64,000 nt of DNA from Paracoccus marinaquae. Lineage in GTDB: Bacteria > Pseudomonadota > Alphaproteobacteria > Rhodobacterales > Rhodobacteraceae. The notes beneath the pieces were generated by a model. It saw nothing but the letters and a program-made list of their open reading frames with translations. It was not told the origin of the DNA and ran no database searches. Location: assembly GCF_018860165.1 (NCBI RefSeq), contig NZ_JAHKNG010000007.1, positions 1 to 64,000 of the forward strand, read 5' to 3'. The position numbers were made by a program, and so were the translations under genes. Below, in pieces: positions 1 through 9,343 of the stretch (positions are counted from its first letter, which is position 1; each line of letters begins with the position of its first letter).

Positions 1-66
1 TGATCTCCTCTCCCGGATTTGAAGCCATACCGCCTCTGGCGGCTTCAAATCCGGGAGAGGAGATCA
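1..66. repeat. Perfect 26-bp inverted repeat at the window edge
   Basis: Bases 1-26 are the exact reverse complement of bases 41-66, with a 14-base spacer that holds a second small palindrome (CCGCC at 30-34 against GGCGG at 38-42). The arms would form a very stable hairpin. It lies beyond the point where the SNF2 gene loses its expected sequence, so it is probably part of inserted mobile DNA. Because it sits exactly at the window start, a fold-back assembly artefact cannot be excluded. Confidence 0.85.
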
Positions 67-745
67 TCGACAAAAACGCTGAAGCGGACCGGCTGAAAGC
101 CGGTGGTTTGTATCCGATACATGGAAAATCAAGACTGACCACCGTATGCGCGAATGAATCGAACAGAGTTTGCGCGATAGGCAGCCCGCGCTCCAGACGC
201 GCAGCACTTCCCGAGGTCACGGCCACGGCATCGATCCCGAACCGGGATTTCAGTTCAATTACCCATTGCTCCACCAGATGCGGCGGGCAGAGAACAGAAA
301 ATCGCTCGACCTCCCCTCGATCCATGAGTTCGCGCAGGATTAGTCCGGCCTCGATGGTCTTGCCGATACCGACATCGTCGGCAATGAGCAGGCGCGGAAC
401 CTGCAGGCGCAGTGCCATCAGCAGAGGAACAAGCTGATACGTCCTGGGCTCGAACGCCAGCTGCGCTGCGGACCGGAACGGTCCGGCGCCCCGCCGCAGG
501 GTGAGCCGCAAGGCATCGGCCAGGAGTTCGGCCTTGGCCTGCACCGTGGGTGCAGCGTCAGGCGGCAAATCGAACCGAGCCGATTCCACCGGTGAAAGCT
601 CGAAACGCGGATCGAGAACCACTGTGTCAGCTTCACCACCTGACAGCGGGCGAAGCGCGAGGAGATCATCCCTCGGCGCGGGCATCGCAACCCATTCACG
701 GCCGCGGGCCCGCACAAGATCGCCTGGAGCAAAAGAGAGGGTCAT
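1..745 (-). CDS. SNF2-type helicase (DrmD-like), N-terminal part, apparently interrupted
   Basis: The gene starts at 745, four bases after the helicase stop, with an AAGGAG ribosome site inside the end of the helicase gene, so the two are probably translationally coupled. Residues 1-207 look like the start of an SNF2-family ATPase: motif I reads DDVGIGKT at about residues 123-130 and motif Ia reads LCPPHLVEQW at about 152-161. SNF2 proteins of this kind translocate on double-stranded DNA; in DISARM-like loci the equivalent is DrmD. After VVSLDF (ending at base 125) the expected following motif is missing. The frame stays open to the window edge through hairpin-rich DNA that does not look coding. 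I read this as an insertion into the gene, but a genuine divergent sequence or contig-end artefact is possible. Confidence 0.65.
   Translation of the reverse strand, partial: MTLSFAPGDLVRARGREWVAMPAPRDDLLALRPLSGGEADTVVLDPRFELSPVESARFDLPPDAAPTVQAKAELLADALRLTLRRGAGPFRSAAQLAFEPRTYQLVPLLMALRLQVPRLLIADDVGIGKTIEAGLILRELMDRGEVERFSVLCPPHLVEQWVIELKSRFGIDAVAVTSGSAARLERGLPIAQTLFDSFAHTVVSLDFPCIGYKPPAFSRSASAFLSMISSPGFEAARGGMASNPGEEI
67..124. mobile_element. Hairpin-bearing insertion end (possibly IS200/IS605-like)
   Basis: Two palindromes sit just outside the break in the SNF2 gene: ACCGGCT at 88-94 against AGCCGGT at 98-104 with a 3-nt loop, and GTATC-C-GATAC at 110-120. Subterminal hairpins without conventional terminal inverted repeats are typical of IS200/IS605 ends. 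No transposase is visible, because the element would lie left of the window, so the family is inference only. Confidence 0.3.
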
Positions 746-749
746 GAAG

Positions 750-3700
750 TCACTCCTTGAGGCGTTCAATGAGATCAGAAGGCAATCCGTCTGCGGGATC
801 GAGACTGAGTTCGAAGATGTCCCACCCTCGGTCGTCGGCCTCCTCGCGCGCAGCGGCAGAGACGGAGCCGATAAGCGCAGCTGTCCGTGCGTCGGACCAG
901 ACGAAGGAGACAGCCTGGCCACCAAGCGTCAGCGACTTCCCATCCGGCATGGGTATGCCAGCGGCCTTGAATACCGCATCCCAGACCGTTGGGCGCCCAG
1001 CCGCCTTCAGCACCGGAGCACCACGCGCCAAGTCGATCAGCATTTTTTTGGCTGCGGTATCTCCGCGATCGATCAACTCATGGTCGGGCTGGTTGAAATA
1101 CGAGAGCAGGCAGCGATAGCAGGCCCGCGCGCACTCGGCCTTGGGATCATCGGTCAACAGCTCTGGATCACCCTCCGCAATCGCCTCGGAGACCCGCTCG
1201 AAATGCATCAGTGACAGCGCGGCCCGCGCAACAGCAGGAAGCGCCAAAGGATCCTCGACCAACCGACCAAGCACCCCAGCACCGCCCTCGGTTGCTTCAT
1301 AGATGAGGATCGTGCGCCGGTTGTCCCGCGCGGGCAGCGGCTCACCCAGAACTTCCCCCTCTTCCAACTGGAACACGATCTCGATCCCGCGCAGGATCGC
1401 ATGCTGAACAGTTGCGAGGGCCTCGGGCGACTGGTCTTCCGGCGAAGAAAACCGGATCAGGAGTGCGTTCTTGTGGTCTCGAACGATCGGAACGATCCGG
1501 ACCGGCTTGATGACATCCGGGGGTGCGTCGCTCTCTTCACCCTCATCGTCAGCCTTCGACCAGAAGCCGCTGCGCGGATCGATCCAGAACCCGTTGATCG
1601 ACTTCGCCTTGCGCCGTTTCAGGCCGAGGTTCAATCGGCTGATCTCTGCGCCGTTGGCATACTGAAGGGTGAGGATCGAGGTTTCGCCAACCCGGAAATC
1701 CGCCTCGGTGATCTGGACACGTCCGTCTCGTCGTGGCCATGAAAACACCGTCTGGACTTCGAACCCCTGACGGACACGCTCTTCATCATTGGCCGTAATG
1801 CGTTCAGCCGGTGCGGCCTCCACATTATCGATCCTAAGTGTCCGCTCGATCGGGATATGACCGGCCATCGGCTGGTTGCAGGCATGGCAGCGCTCGGTTT
1901 CCTCCTCGTGGCTGGCACCACAATTCGAACAGATGAAGACATCGCGAGTGGCCAGATCGGCACCATCACCTTCGCGCAATTCAGGCGGTAGCTTTGCTTT
2001 GGTGACCCGATAGGCGCGACCTTCGTGGTAGATCAGACTCCGAGGTCCAAATTCGGAAATCGCCAGGAAGCGGGCTCGCTGCAGATACGCCCCCGATTTG
2101 CCGTCCCCAGGAACAAAGGCGTACAGAGGAAGCCTCGGGAAGTTGTAGCCGGGCAAGAAGCCCTCAGTGGCGAGATATCGGTACGAATAGAAATCCGATC
2201 CGCTCGTCGCCTTTCCTTGTTCGAGAATGCCAATCTGATCGAGCGCCTGAGCCTGCGCTGCCTTGACTTTTCGACGCTCAACAGCTGGAAGCCCAGTGAT
2301 CTCCGAACGCTTGTTGGCATCCATGAGCTGTGCGCGCGCAGACTGATACAGCTCGCGCCACCGCTTGAACGCCTTGTCGAACTCGACCGGCGCCTCGGTC
2401 GCAACAGTCAAAACGAAGTCGTCTGCTTCACCCATCCAACTCGGCGGGCCGCCGCCTACCGAAGCGAGTATCTGCTGAAGAAGCCACCCCATCGGCGCCC
2501 GAGCACGGGCGACGAGACCAGGCTTCCGCAGGACGTCCTGAACCTCCCGCTTCAAGGGGAAGCCGGCGACATCAAGATCCAACACATCAGGAATATCGGG
2601 CTTGAGCGCGAGCCCGGTCTCCGCAAGCCAGACCGCATGTAAGTGCGACCTGATCAGATCCTCATTCGTGATATCGAGAGCAGGTGGACGTACGACGCCC
2701 GCGACCATTTCGTTGCGTCGGTTGAAGAAGTACTGATCGTGCGGCGACTGGGCGGCACAGTAGGTCGTGATGACCGCGGGTTGGCCCGATCTCCCTGCGC
2801 GCCCTGCACGTTGTGCGTAATTCGCCGGTGTAGGGGGCACGTTCCGCAGATACACGGCGTTGAGCGCAGAAATGTCGACGCCCAGCTCCATGGTGGGCGA
2901 GCAGAAGAGAGCTGGCAGGAATTGCGTAGGCTCCCGTTCCTCGCGGAACTCTACCTTGTGGGCCTCGATCTGCTTTTGGTCTTCTTCCTCAAACCGGAAC
3001 CGCCACTCTCGAAACTCTCGCTGCTTCTGCGTGACCTGCGCCGTATGCTCGCGGCTCTCGAGGCCCCACCACGCGCTCCCGCCAGATTTCAGGTCATCCG
3101 CGATACCCATGTAAAGATCGCGGAAGTACTGGTTGGCAGAGTCGTCATTTGCTTCAAGACCATGACCTGCCACGAGTCGGACAGCACCCGGAGCGAGCCT
3201 CCAACCATGCAGGTCGGCCTCGATCTCGACAGGCGCAAGTAGACCCTCATTACCGAGCAGCGACATCAATCCGTCCAGAAATGTCAGGTACTCGTCGCGC
3301 TTCAGCTTGACGCCCATGAGATCACGCGTGTTTACCAGACGCGCAATACGCGAGTTATGGCCGGCACGGATGATGGTGCGCTCTTCCTTTAAGGATACCT
3401 TGTCCTTGCCAGGTGCCTGCAAGAGCAACGTCGTTCGTCCGCGCAAGCCCTCCTTCTGATCAAAGGACCATGGCGACCGAAGGTGGTTTCGCGATAACAG
3501 GCTCACGCCGTCAAGAACGGAAAGATCGAGCGACTCGGTGTCGACAGCCTGACCCTCGACAAAGGCCTTAAGCAGTTCGTTCAAAAGCGTCCTGATCTTC
3601 ACGCGTTCCAGGTAGATGCCGTCTGGGAGCAACGCGTTTATGGCGGCCTCATCTTCGACCAGATCATCAAGGCCGACGAACCTGATCGTTATCAGGTTGA

Positions 3701-5906
3701 GCGCGATCAGGTTGGGACTGGTGTATCGCCAGCCGCGCCGCAGGTCGGTCCAGACACGGTGTGCGATGACCCTCGCCAGGGCGCGCTGAGCTTCTTCCCT
3801 GGCAACTGCGCCTGCCTCGGGGTCCTGCATCCAGTGCACTCTGGCGGCCTTGTTGCCAGCTACAAATCCGAGCGCCCGCACCACCCTCAGACCGAATTCG
3901 TCTTCGGACAGCCCGAGATCCCCGGCATCGATCACGGCACGAAGCATCGCGCCCCGCAGAAGACCAACGAACAGGAAGTCATTGAAATGGCCGGCCTGGA
4001 GAGCAGCGTCCTGCCGGTTGTCGGTGAAGCCGAGGAGCTTCCGCTTCTCGAGCGGCACGCCGCTGTTATCGCCCTTCATCCACTGAAGGGCTGAGGAAAC
4101 GAGCAGCGTCGTGGCTGAGCTCCTGCCTTCTCCGGACAACCCCGGCAGCTTGCTTCGCTCGCGTGCGTTCGGGGTTGGCTCATTCAGACAACGAGGACAG
4201 AAACCGAACTTGCCCCCCATGAACCAGAAGTCCCGACCCTGACCAATTCGTCCGTCAGCCTGTACGGATAGCCTTTGTGGAATGCGGCTCTTGCGGTTGG
4301 CCCTGACGCGCTCAACCCCGCCTTTCTCTTCTCGCCACTCTGCTGGCAGAGTTCCCGTCTCGCCATTGAATGCATAGTCGGGATCATCATCGCCCGTAGG
4401 CGTCAGATATCCGGCAGTGTCCCCCTCCGGATCCTCTCGCGGAATGTCGTCTATGTCGCGGGCAAGGAAAAGCGTACCCCTTTCGTCCTCGCTGCGTGTG
4501 ACAACGTGAACTTCATGACCGCAGCTGCGGCAAAAGCGGGTGGGGTAGAGGCGCGTACCGCGATCAGCGGGGTCCTCAAGTTGCCCCTCAAAAAATACGC
4601 GCCGCGGCGCATCCCGCAATGTGGTGTAAACTTCGCCTGCACCCGAGATAAACCTGTGGAGCTTGAACGCAAGAAATGCGGAAGACCCCTCGCCGCCGCG
4701 CTGATACTCGGGCAAGCTCACACGCGTCAGAAATGCCTCGAGCGCAGGACGACACTGCGCCTGCGTGAGCTTGCTGTCTTCGGCCAACAACTCGACCGCC
4801 CTCTCGAACGGCATCGGCTTCTTGCGGCGCAAGAACTGGCCGTCATCAAGACCCAAGGCGAGCTCGCACCAGACCGCCAAGGGATGATGGCGCAACGCCT
4901 CATCGTGCAACATCTCTGGCAATGGTGCGGTGAGGACTTCCGCAAGGCGCGGCCGGACCTCTGAAAGCTTCAGGTCATGGTCGGTCGCACGAACGAGAGA
5001 CTCGTCGATGATCGCGTCCGGTCCGATCGGCACGCCGAAAAGCCGCGAAGCCACGTCTGCGACGGCTCCGGCTCGACCCTCATCGGTCCCCTCGCTGGCC
5101 ATGGTGGCAGACGTGCCGATACAGAGCGGGTCCGCCCCGCTCGAACACCGGTTGCGCAGTCTCCGGACAAGGACCGCGACATCCGCCCCTTGCCGCCCAC
5201 GGTAGGTATGGAGTTCGTCGAGGACGATGAACGCCAGCCCGCGCGCATTGTCGATCACGCGCCTGTCGACATCATCCTGCCTCGTCAGCAGGAGTTCGGC
5301 CATCATGAAGTTCGTCAGCAGGATATCGGGCGGGTTCGACGCGATCTCTAGACGCTGCTGCTGCCCCTCCTGGCCCGTGTAGCGTCGAACGACAGGACGC
5401 AGTTCTTCTGGCAATCCGGCCTGCGAGATGAACTTCTCGATTTCCTTGATCTGACTGTTTGCAAGGGCGTTCATCGGATAGATGATGATCGCCCGTGTTG
5501 TTCGGGCCGCCCCTGCGCGGCGGGCACGAATGATGGCGTCGACAACAGGCACGAAGAAGCAAAGTGATTTTCCGGAGCCCGTGCCTGTCGTGACCACGAA
5601 GCTCTGACCGGCCTGACCCTTTGCAATCGCCTGCGCCTGATGCTTGTGGAATGTCAGCGGCGCACCATTGATCCAGAAAACCTGCCCCGTAGCTGGGTCC
5701 AGATCGCCTGAAGCAACCAGGTCATCGACTGACTTGCCGCGCTCGTATCGAGGGTTCAGCGAGAGCAGCGAATCCGGCCAGAACCGACCGCCGACGTATT
5801 GCAGATCAACTTCCGCGCGGATGTCCAAGGCACGGATCGAAGCAAATGAACGAGAAAACCGCTCGTAGGCTCTGACAAGATGCTGATCATACTCAAATGC
5901 GCGCAT
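750..5906 (-). CDS. Large DEAD/DEAH-box helicase with C-terminal DUF1998 region
   Basis: This 1718-aa protein is a superfamily 2 helicase. Visible motifs are Walker A TGTGSGKS (residues 107-114), Ia IIYPMNALANSQ, motif II DELH (230-233), motif III GTSAT, and in the second RecA lobe SPTMELGVDIS and QRAGRAGRSG. A zinc-ribbon-like pair (CSNC, CHAC) follows. The C-terminal part has EATEGGAGVLGRLVE and a CARACYRCL cysteine cluster, typical of DUF1998. In DISARM these functions are split between DrmA (helicase) and DrmB (DUF1998); here they are one chain, as also seen in DruE/MrfA-type helicases. The start has AGGA about 6 bases upstream. It lies 8 bases after the WYL gene and runs into the SNF2 gene, consistent with one defence operon. 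Helicase and DUF1998 calls are firm; the antiphage role is inferred. Confidence 0.88.
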   Translation of the reverse strand: MRAFEYDQHLVRAYERFSRSFASIRALDIRAEVDLQYVGGRFWPDSLLSLNPRYERGKSVDDLVASGDLDPATGQVFWINGAPLTFHKHQAQAIAKGQAGQSFVVTTGTGSGKSLCFFVPVVDAIIRARRAGAARTTRAIIIYPMNALANSQIKEIEKFISQAGLPEELRPVVRRYTGQEGQQQRLEIASNPPDILLTNFMMAELLLTRQDDVDRRVIDNARGLAFIVLDELHTYRGRQGADVAVLVRRLRNRCSSGADPLCIGTSATMASEGTDEGRAGAVADVASRLFGVPIGPDAIIDESLVRATDHDLKLSEVRPRLAEVLTAPLPEMLHDEALRHHPLAVWCELALGLDDGQFLRRKKPMPFERAVELLAEDSKLTQAQCRPALEAFLTRVSLPEYQRGGEGSSAFLAFKLHRFISGAGEVYTTLRDAPRRVFFEGQLEDPADRGTRLYPTRFCRSCGHEVHVVTRSEDERGTLFLARDIDDIPREDPEGDTAGYLTPTGDDDPDYAFNGETGTLPAEWREEKGGVERVRANRKSRIPQRLSVQADGRIGQGRDFWFMGGKFGFCPRCLNEPTPNARERSKLPGLSGEGRSSATTLLVSSALQWMKGDNSGVPLEKRKLLGFTDNRQDAALQAGHFNDFLFVGLLRGAMLRAVIDAGDLGLSEDEFGLRVVRALGFVAGNKAARVHWMQDPEAGAVAREEAQRALARVIAHRVWTDLRRGWRYTSPNLIALNLITIRFVGLDDLVEDEAAINALLPDGIYLERVKIRTLLNELLKAFVEGQAVDTESLDLSVLDGVSLLSRNHLRSPWSFDQKEGLRGRTTLLLQAPGKDKVSLKEERTIIRAGHNSRIARLVNTRDLMGVKLKRDEYLTFLDGLMSLLGNEGLLAPVEIEADLHGWRLAPGAVRLVAGHGLEANDDSANQYFRDLYMGIADDLKSGGSAWWGLESREHTAQVTQKQREFREWRFRFEEEDQKQIEAHKVEFREEREPTQFLPALFCSPTMELGVDISALNAVYLRNVPPTPANYAQRAGRAGRSGQPAVITTYCAAQSPHDQYFFNRRNEMVAGVVRPPALDITNEDLIRSHLHAVWLAETGLALKPDIPDVLDLDVAGFPLKREVQDVLRKPGLVARARAPMGWLLQQILASVGGGPPSWMGEADDFVLTVATEAPVEFDKAFKRWRELYQSARAQLMDANKRSEITGLPAVERRKVKAAQAQALDQIGILEQGKATSGSDFYSYRYLATEGFLPGYNFPRLPLYAFVPGDGKSGAYLQRARFLAISEFGPRSLIYHEGRAYRVTKAKLPPELREGDGADLATRDVFICSNCGASHEEETERCHACNQPMAGHIPIERTLRIDNVEAAPAERITANDEERVRQGFEVQTVFSWPRRDGRVQITEADFRVGETSILTLQYANGAEISRLNLGLKRRKAKSINGFWIDPRSGFWSKADDEGEESDAPPDVIKPVRIVPIVRDHKNALLIRFSSPEDQSPEALATVQHAILRGIEIVFQLEEGEVLGEPLPARDNRRTILIYEATEGGAGVLGRLVEDPLALPAVARAALSLMHFERVSEAIAEGDPELLTDDPKAECARACYRCLLSYFNQPDHELIDRGDTAAKKMLIDLARGAPVLKAAGRPTVWDAVFKAAGIPMPDGKSLTLGGQAVSFVWSDARTAALIGSVSAAAREEADDRGWDIFELSLDPADGLPSDLIERLKE

Positions 5907-5914
5907 TGAAAATC

Positions 5915-6793
5915 CTATGTGACGGGCGCTGACGAGGGCGCGCCATCCACCCTGTCAGAGTTCAACAACACGATCTGCTGGTCTTGCGGCCGTCGCGCCG
6001 CAGGGTCGGTGTCGAGGCCAAGGCGCTTGAGCGCATAGAATAAGAGTGCTCGCCGCACCGGGATCTGTGCCCTGCCCTCCGCCATCCCGTAATCCATCTC
6101 GATCGCGCGGCACTGGGTTGGTGAGAGATCAGGATGCGGGCCGATCTCCACAACAGCCTCAGTGTGCCACTCTGTGTCAGCCTGGGGATCAGCCGTGACG
6201 GGACCCTGCTGTCCGATCTCAACGATCCTCGACAGCAGGAAGTCCTTGAACACCCGGTCGTTCTGGCAGAACGCGCGCGCGTGCCAGCGGAACCCGTCAA
6301 AGGCCAACGCATGCGGCTCGATCCAACGCGCGCTGGGCTCGGGTCTGGACATGGACTGGTACGTTATCTCAAGGGCAGCGGGCGCATGGATCGCGGCCAG
6401 AACGTCGCGCAAGGTCTCGGGAGCGACGCCGCGCGCAGGTGTTGGCGTTGCACCATAGCTCGGAAAGACGCTGATCCAGCTCTGATCACGCGAGACCAAG
6501 CCCTGATCGACGGCGCGCAGCTGAGCGAGGTAGTCCTCGGCGCTGGGCGTGATGAAGCGCGGCTTGAATGCCTTGCCACGAACATAGGCGCGCTGGCTCT
6601 TGTCGTAGACGAGGTTTCGCTTCCAGCGTTCCGAGTAGCGTGTCAGGTCGAGCGATGCCTGCTGCAGCGAGATACCAAAGGTGTCCATCAGGTCAGCGCG
6701 GTTGATCCGACCATGCCAGAACACCCGGAACTCGATGAACTCGTTGCGCCTCGACGCACTCCAATTCAGCTGCTTCGCCTTCTTGCCCGCCAC
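5915..6793 (-). CDS. WYL-domain transcriptional regulator (BrxR/CapW-like)
   Basis: This 292-aa protein has the size and order of the BrxR/CapW family: an N-terminal winged helix-turn-helix (about residues 10-70, including RADLMDTFGISLQQASLDL), a WYL domain around residues 130-200 (IEPHALAFDGFRWHARAFC, then FKDFLLSRI), and a C-terminal WCX-like part. Such proteins bind inverted repeats upstream of their own defence operon and repress it until triggered. The start is GTG at 6793 with AGGAAAGGAA just upstream. A promoter with an overlapping inverted repeat lies in the short gap before it, between the exonuclease and this gene. So this gene, the helicase and the SNF2 gene can be transcribed separately from the exonuclease. 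Confidence 0.85.
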   Translation of the reverse strand: MAGKKAKQLNWSASRRNEFIEFRVFWHGRINRADLMDTFGISLQQASLDLTRYSERWKRNLVYDKSQRAYVRGKAFKPRFITPSAEDYLAQLRAVDQGLVSRDQSWISVFPSYGATPTPARGVAPETLRDVLAAIHAPAALEITYQSMSRPEPSARWIEPHALAFDGFRWHARAFCQNDRVFKDFLLSRIVEIGQQGPVTADPQADTEWHTEAVVEIGPHPDLSPTQCRAIEMDYGMAEGRAQIPVRRALLFYALKRLGLDTDPAARRPQDQQIVLLNSDRVDGAPSSAPVT

Positions 6794-6820
6794 CCGGTTC
6801 CTTTCCTGATCCTCCCACGC

Positions 6821-6850
6821 ACTATAGAACTACAAAATAGTCCCTCGCAA
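6821..6850 (-). promoter_or_regulatory. Promoter with overlapping inverted-repeat operator for the WYL-helicase-SNF2 genes
   Basis: On the minus strand, TTGCGA (6850-6845), an 18-base spacer and TATAGT (6826-6821) make a good sigma-70-type promoter. ACTAT (6821-6825) and ATAGT (6837-6841) form an inverted repeat with an 11-base gap that covers the -10 box. Autorepression by the WYL protein encoded 28 bases downstream is the natural reading but is inferred. Confidence 0.55.
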
Positions 6851-6859
6851 TAAAATGAT

Positions 6860-8263
6860 TCATGCGAAGGACTTGGCGACGCGGATCAGCCGGGCTACAT
6901 CAAAGCCTTGCAGGTAGGCCGCGACCTCGGACACCAGCCGCGGATCGACTTCCTCATCGCCCTGCATTTCTGTCAGTGCCGCAAGGGCGCGGTCCTTGGT
7001 GGTCCACTCGGTCTCCGGAACATCCGGCGCTGACCAGCGCTCCCGCAACCACGTCTGGTACTGCCCGCGCTCTTCAGCCGAGAGCAGCTCGGGCGCATGA
7101 AACGCCACCAGACGGCGCCCGAGCTGGCGCAGACGGGGATCGGCGAGGGTGGCTACGATCTCCTGGCGTCGGGGCCAGTTCGCGCCCTGGAACTCCGCGA
7201 GCAGCGCCTTGTCGGCATGGCTGTAGAAGCCGCCATAGATCTGCTTCTCGACCGGAGGGGTGGGCGCAGCGAGATCCTCGGGGAAGCGCGCGGCAAGGGC
7301 TCTCCCCACCCGCGCGCGGAACTCGGGCGCATGGGCGATCATCTCGGCGCGGCGCAGCTGCTCGGCGCTGGGCGCGGCGACGGAAAGCAATGCGGGCGTC
7401 TTGTTGACGGAGAACGCTCGGATGACCTTCGGCGTGGCATCGACGGCGGCGAAGACCGCCGCGTCATCGGCCGTGAGCAGATCAGTCGGATCGGCAGCGT
7501 CCAGATCGAAGAAGGCGACCTGATTGGGGTTGCTGGCTGAGGTTCCGCAGAAGCAGCCGATTGTCGCGCGCGGCAGGCCACCCCCAAACCGCTCGACCAG
7601 CGCCATGGGCTGGAAGGTCGCAAGGCTGGCCTGGACATGCGCCTTGTCGCGGTTGGCGAGCAGCTCTGCCCAGAGTCCCGGCGCGCGCTGGGCGATCTGG
7701 CGGGCGATGTGGATGGTCGCCTCGACATCGCAGAGCGCGTCATGGGCATTGTGCGCGGCAAAGCCATTCAGCGGTGCGATGCGGTCCAGCTTGAAGCGCA
7801 CCCGGCCATCGGGATCCACAGGCCACTCGAACAGTTCGGGCTGGCGGTGCCAGACGGCATAGAGCGCGGTCAGAATATCGAAGCGGGTGTTGCCGTTGAA
7901 TTGAGTGGCGAAGATGTCGGGTTGAAGGTTCTGGTAGAAGGCCTGGCGCAGCATCTCCTCGTCGAAGCGGATGCTGTTGAACCCCGTCCAGATCGCGGGC
8001 GACCAGCGTTCGATCAGCGCGCCGATCTCCTGCATGAACTCGAAGAGCGTCGGGAATGCGGGATCCACCAGTTGCGCCGGGCGCACGCCGGTAACCGCCA
8101 GCGCCCAAGGCGAGGGGATGATGTGCGGCGCGATACGGCAACGAAGATTGACCCGCTCGATCTCCCTGAATTCACCATCCGTCAGAATGGCGGCGAATTG
8201 CAGCGGTTGATCGAAGGCGGGCGATGTGCCGGTGGTTTCAAGATCGTAGAAAGCGAAATTCAT
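6860..8263 (-). CDS. Exonuclease I-type 3'-5' DEDDh exonuclease
   Basis: This 467-aa protein resembles exodeoxyribonuclease I (SbcB). The first exonuclease motif is YDLETTG (D7, E9), followed by the exo II region GFNSIRFDEEMLR and exo III HNAHDALCDVEAT. Length matches the SbcB family (about 470 aa). ExoI degrades single-stranded DNA 3' to 5' in recombination and repair. Here it sits directly upstream of a WYL-helicase-SNF2 gene set and is co-oriented with it, so a defence role next to the helicases is plausible. It could equally be a neighbouring repair gene, since the WYL gene has its own promoter. The ribosome site before 8263 is weak. Confidence 0.85.
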   Translation of the reverse strand: MNFAFYDLETTGTSPAFDQPLQFAAILTDGEFREIERVNLRCRIAPHIIPSPWALAVTGVRPAQLVDPAFPTLFEFMQEIGALIERWSPAIWTGFNSIRFDEEMLRQAFYQNLQPDIFATQFNGNTRFDILTALYAVWHRQPELFEWPVDPDGRVRFKLDRIAPLNGFAAHNAHDALCDVEATIHIARQIAQRAPGLWAELLANRDKAHVQASLATFQPMALVERFGGGLPRATIGCFCGTSASNPNQVAFFDLDAADPTDLLTADDAAVFAAVDATPKVIRAFSVNKTPALLSVAAPSAEQLRRAEMIAHAPEFRARVGRALAARFPEDLAAPTPPVEKQIYGGFYSHADKALLAEFQGANWPRRQEIVATLADPRLRQLGRRLVAFHAPELLSAEERGQYQTWLRERWSAPDVPETEWTTKDRALAALTEMQGDEEVDPRLVSEVAAYLQGFDVARLIRVAKSFA

Positions 8264-8338
8264 CAGTGCAGCTTAGCGGGCACCCGGGATTCCGTCATCC
8301 AGCAAAGCGCTCGCACGTGGCCATTGAGGGCATGGCCC

Positions 8339-9061
8339 TCACTGCAAGGCTATGGGCCGCAGCATGTTGTCGGTGTCGAGCTTGAGCGCGCTGCGCCACA
8401 GCGGGGTCTTGAAGACATGGCACACATGCTTGCCGGGGCCGTCCTCGCGGGTTTCCATCAGCAATCCGGCCCATTCGAGCGGCCGCAGCACGCAGGACGA
8501 GAACGCGGCCATCTCTCTCCAGCCGGCCGTGTGCCAGTCCTTCGCCTCACCGTAGAATGCTTGGAACAAGGCGGCCTCGGTCGTGCCGTGGTCGGCCTCT
8601 ACGTTGATGACGTTCATCCAGACATCCCACTTGCCGAAGGGGCGCTCGTCGAAGCGCGCATAGGAGGCGTGATCGATCCGGAGCACGAAATAGGGGATCA
8701 GCTCGGCAAACAGGCGCCCCGGGGCGCCCGCAAGCTCGGCGCCCCGCTTGGTCAGCCGGAACTCACTCTTGTAGTGCCGCCCGAGGCGCAGTGAGATCAG
8801 CAGGTAATGAAGGACCTCGAGCGGCGGGAATTCGTATTCGTTGATGACCTTGTTGTAGCGGAACATTTCTTGCGCGCCTTTGCCCGGCCAGCCGAAATGC
8901 TCGACCGCCCAATGGACGAAGACGCGCTTGAAGGCCTTGGTCTTCGTCAGCCCGATCGAGCCATGCTCCTGCGCGTATTGCAGGGTCAGGAGTGCTGCCC
9001 GCAGCATGGGCGAATGCGCGAGATCGGGATGGTCATCAGGGAGCGGGCGAAACTCGATCAT
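8339..9061 (-). CDS. Unknown 240-aa protein, winged-helix-like, upstream of the exonuclease
   Basis: I do not recognise this family. The protein is soluble, rich in aromatic residues, and reads like stacked winged-helix modules: KTKAFKRVFVHWAVEHF near the start, a strand-rich part with RLTKRGAEL, and a C-terminal LEWAGLLMETRED that resembles the wing of a transcription factor. I start it at 9061 (MIEFRPLP); an upstream ATG at 9097 would add 12 residues, and neither has a clear ribosome site. It is 75 bases upstream of the exonuclease on the same strand and may be the first gene of the cluster. Nothing in the sequence fixes its role. Confidence 0.65.
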   Translation of the reverse strand: MIEFRPLPDDHPDLAHSPMLRAALLTLQYAQEHGSIGLTKTKAFKRVFVHWAVEHFGWPGKGAQEMFRYNKVINEYEFPPLEVLHYLLISLRLGRHYKSEFRLTKRGAELAGAPGRLFAELIPYFVLRIDHASYARFDERPFGKWDVWMNVINVEADHGTTEAALFQAFYGEAKDWHTAGWREMAAFSSCVLRPLEWAGLLMETREDGPGKHVCHVFKTPLWRSALKLDTDNMLRPIALQ

Positions 9062-9343
9062 GGCGCGACGTTGCCACAGGCTGCATCGTGTTTCCATGGC
9101 CCCGAAGCCGACGGCACCGCGCCAACGGCCGAGAGAGGTGAAGTCCTCCTGGCGTCAATTGAGTTTGATCGCAGGCAACTGGCAGCAACGACGCTTGACG
9201 GCAGAATAGGGCACTATTCTGTCATCAAGCGATCTTGCCGCGACATCGTTGGGGCGCCGTTCTGCGATCTACGCCTTCGATCCCGCTTCTTGATCTGCTG
9301 AAAGTCGGGCGCTCTGGGCGCGTCGGAGGGCGACTCCCAAAAC

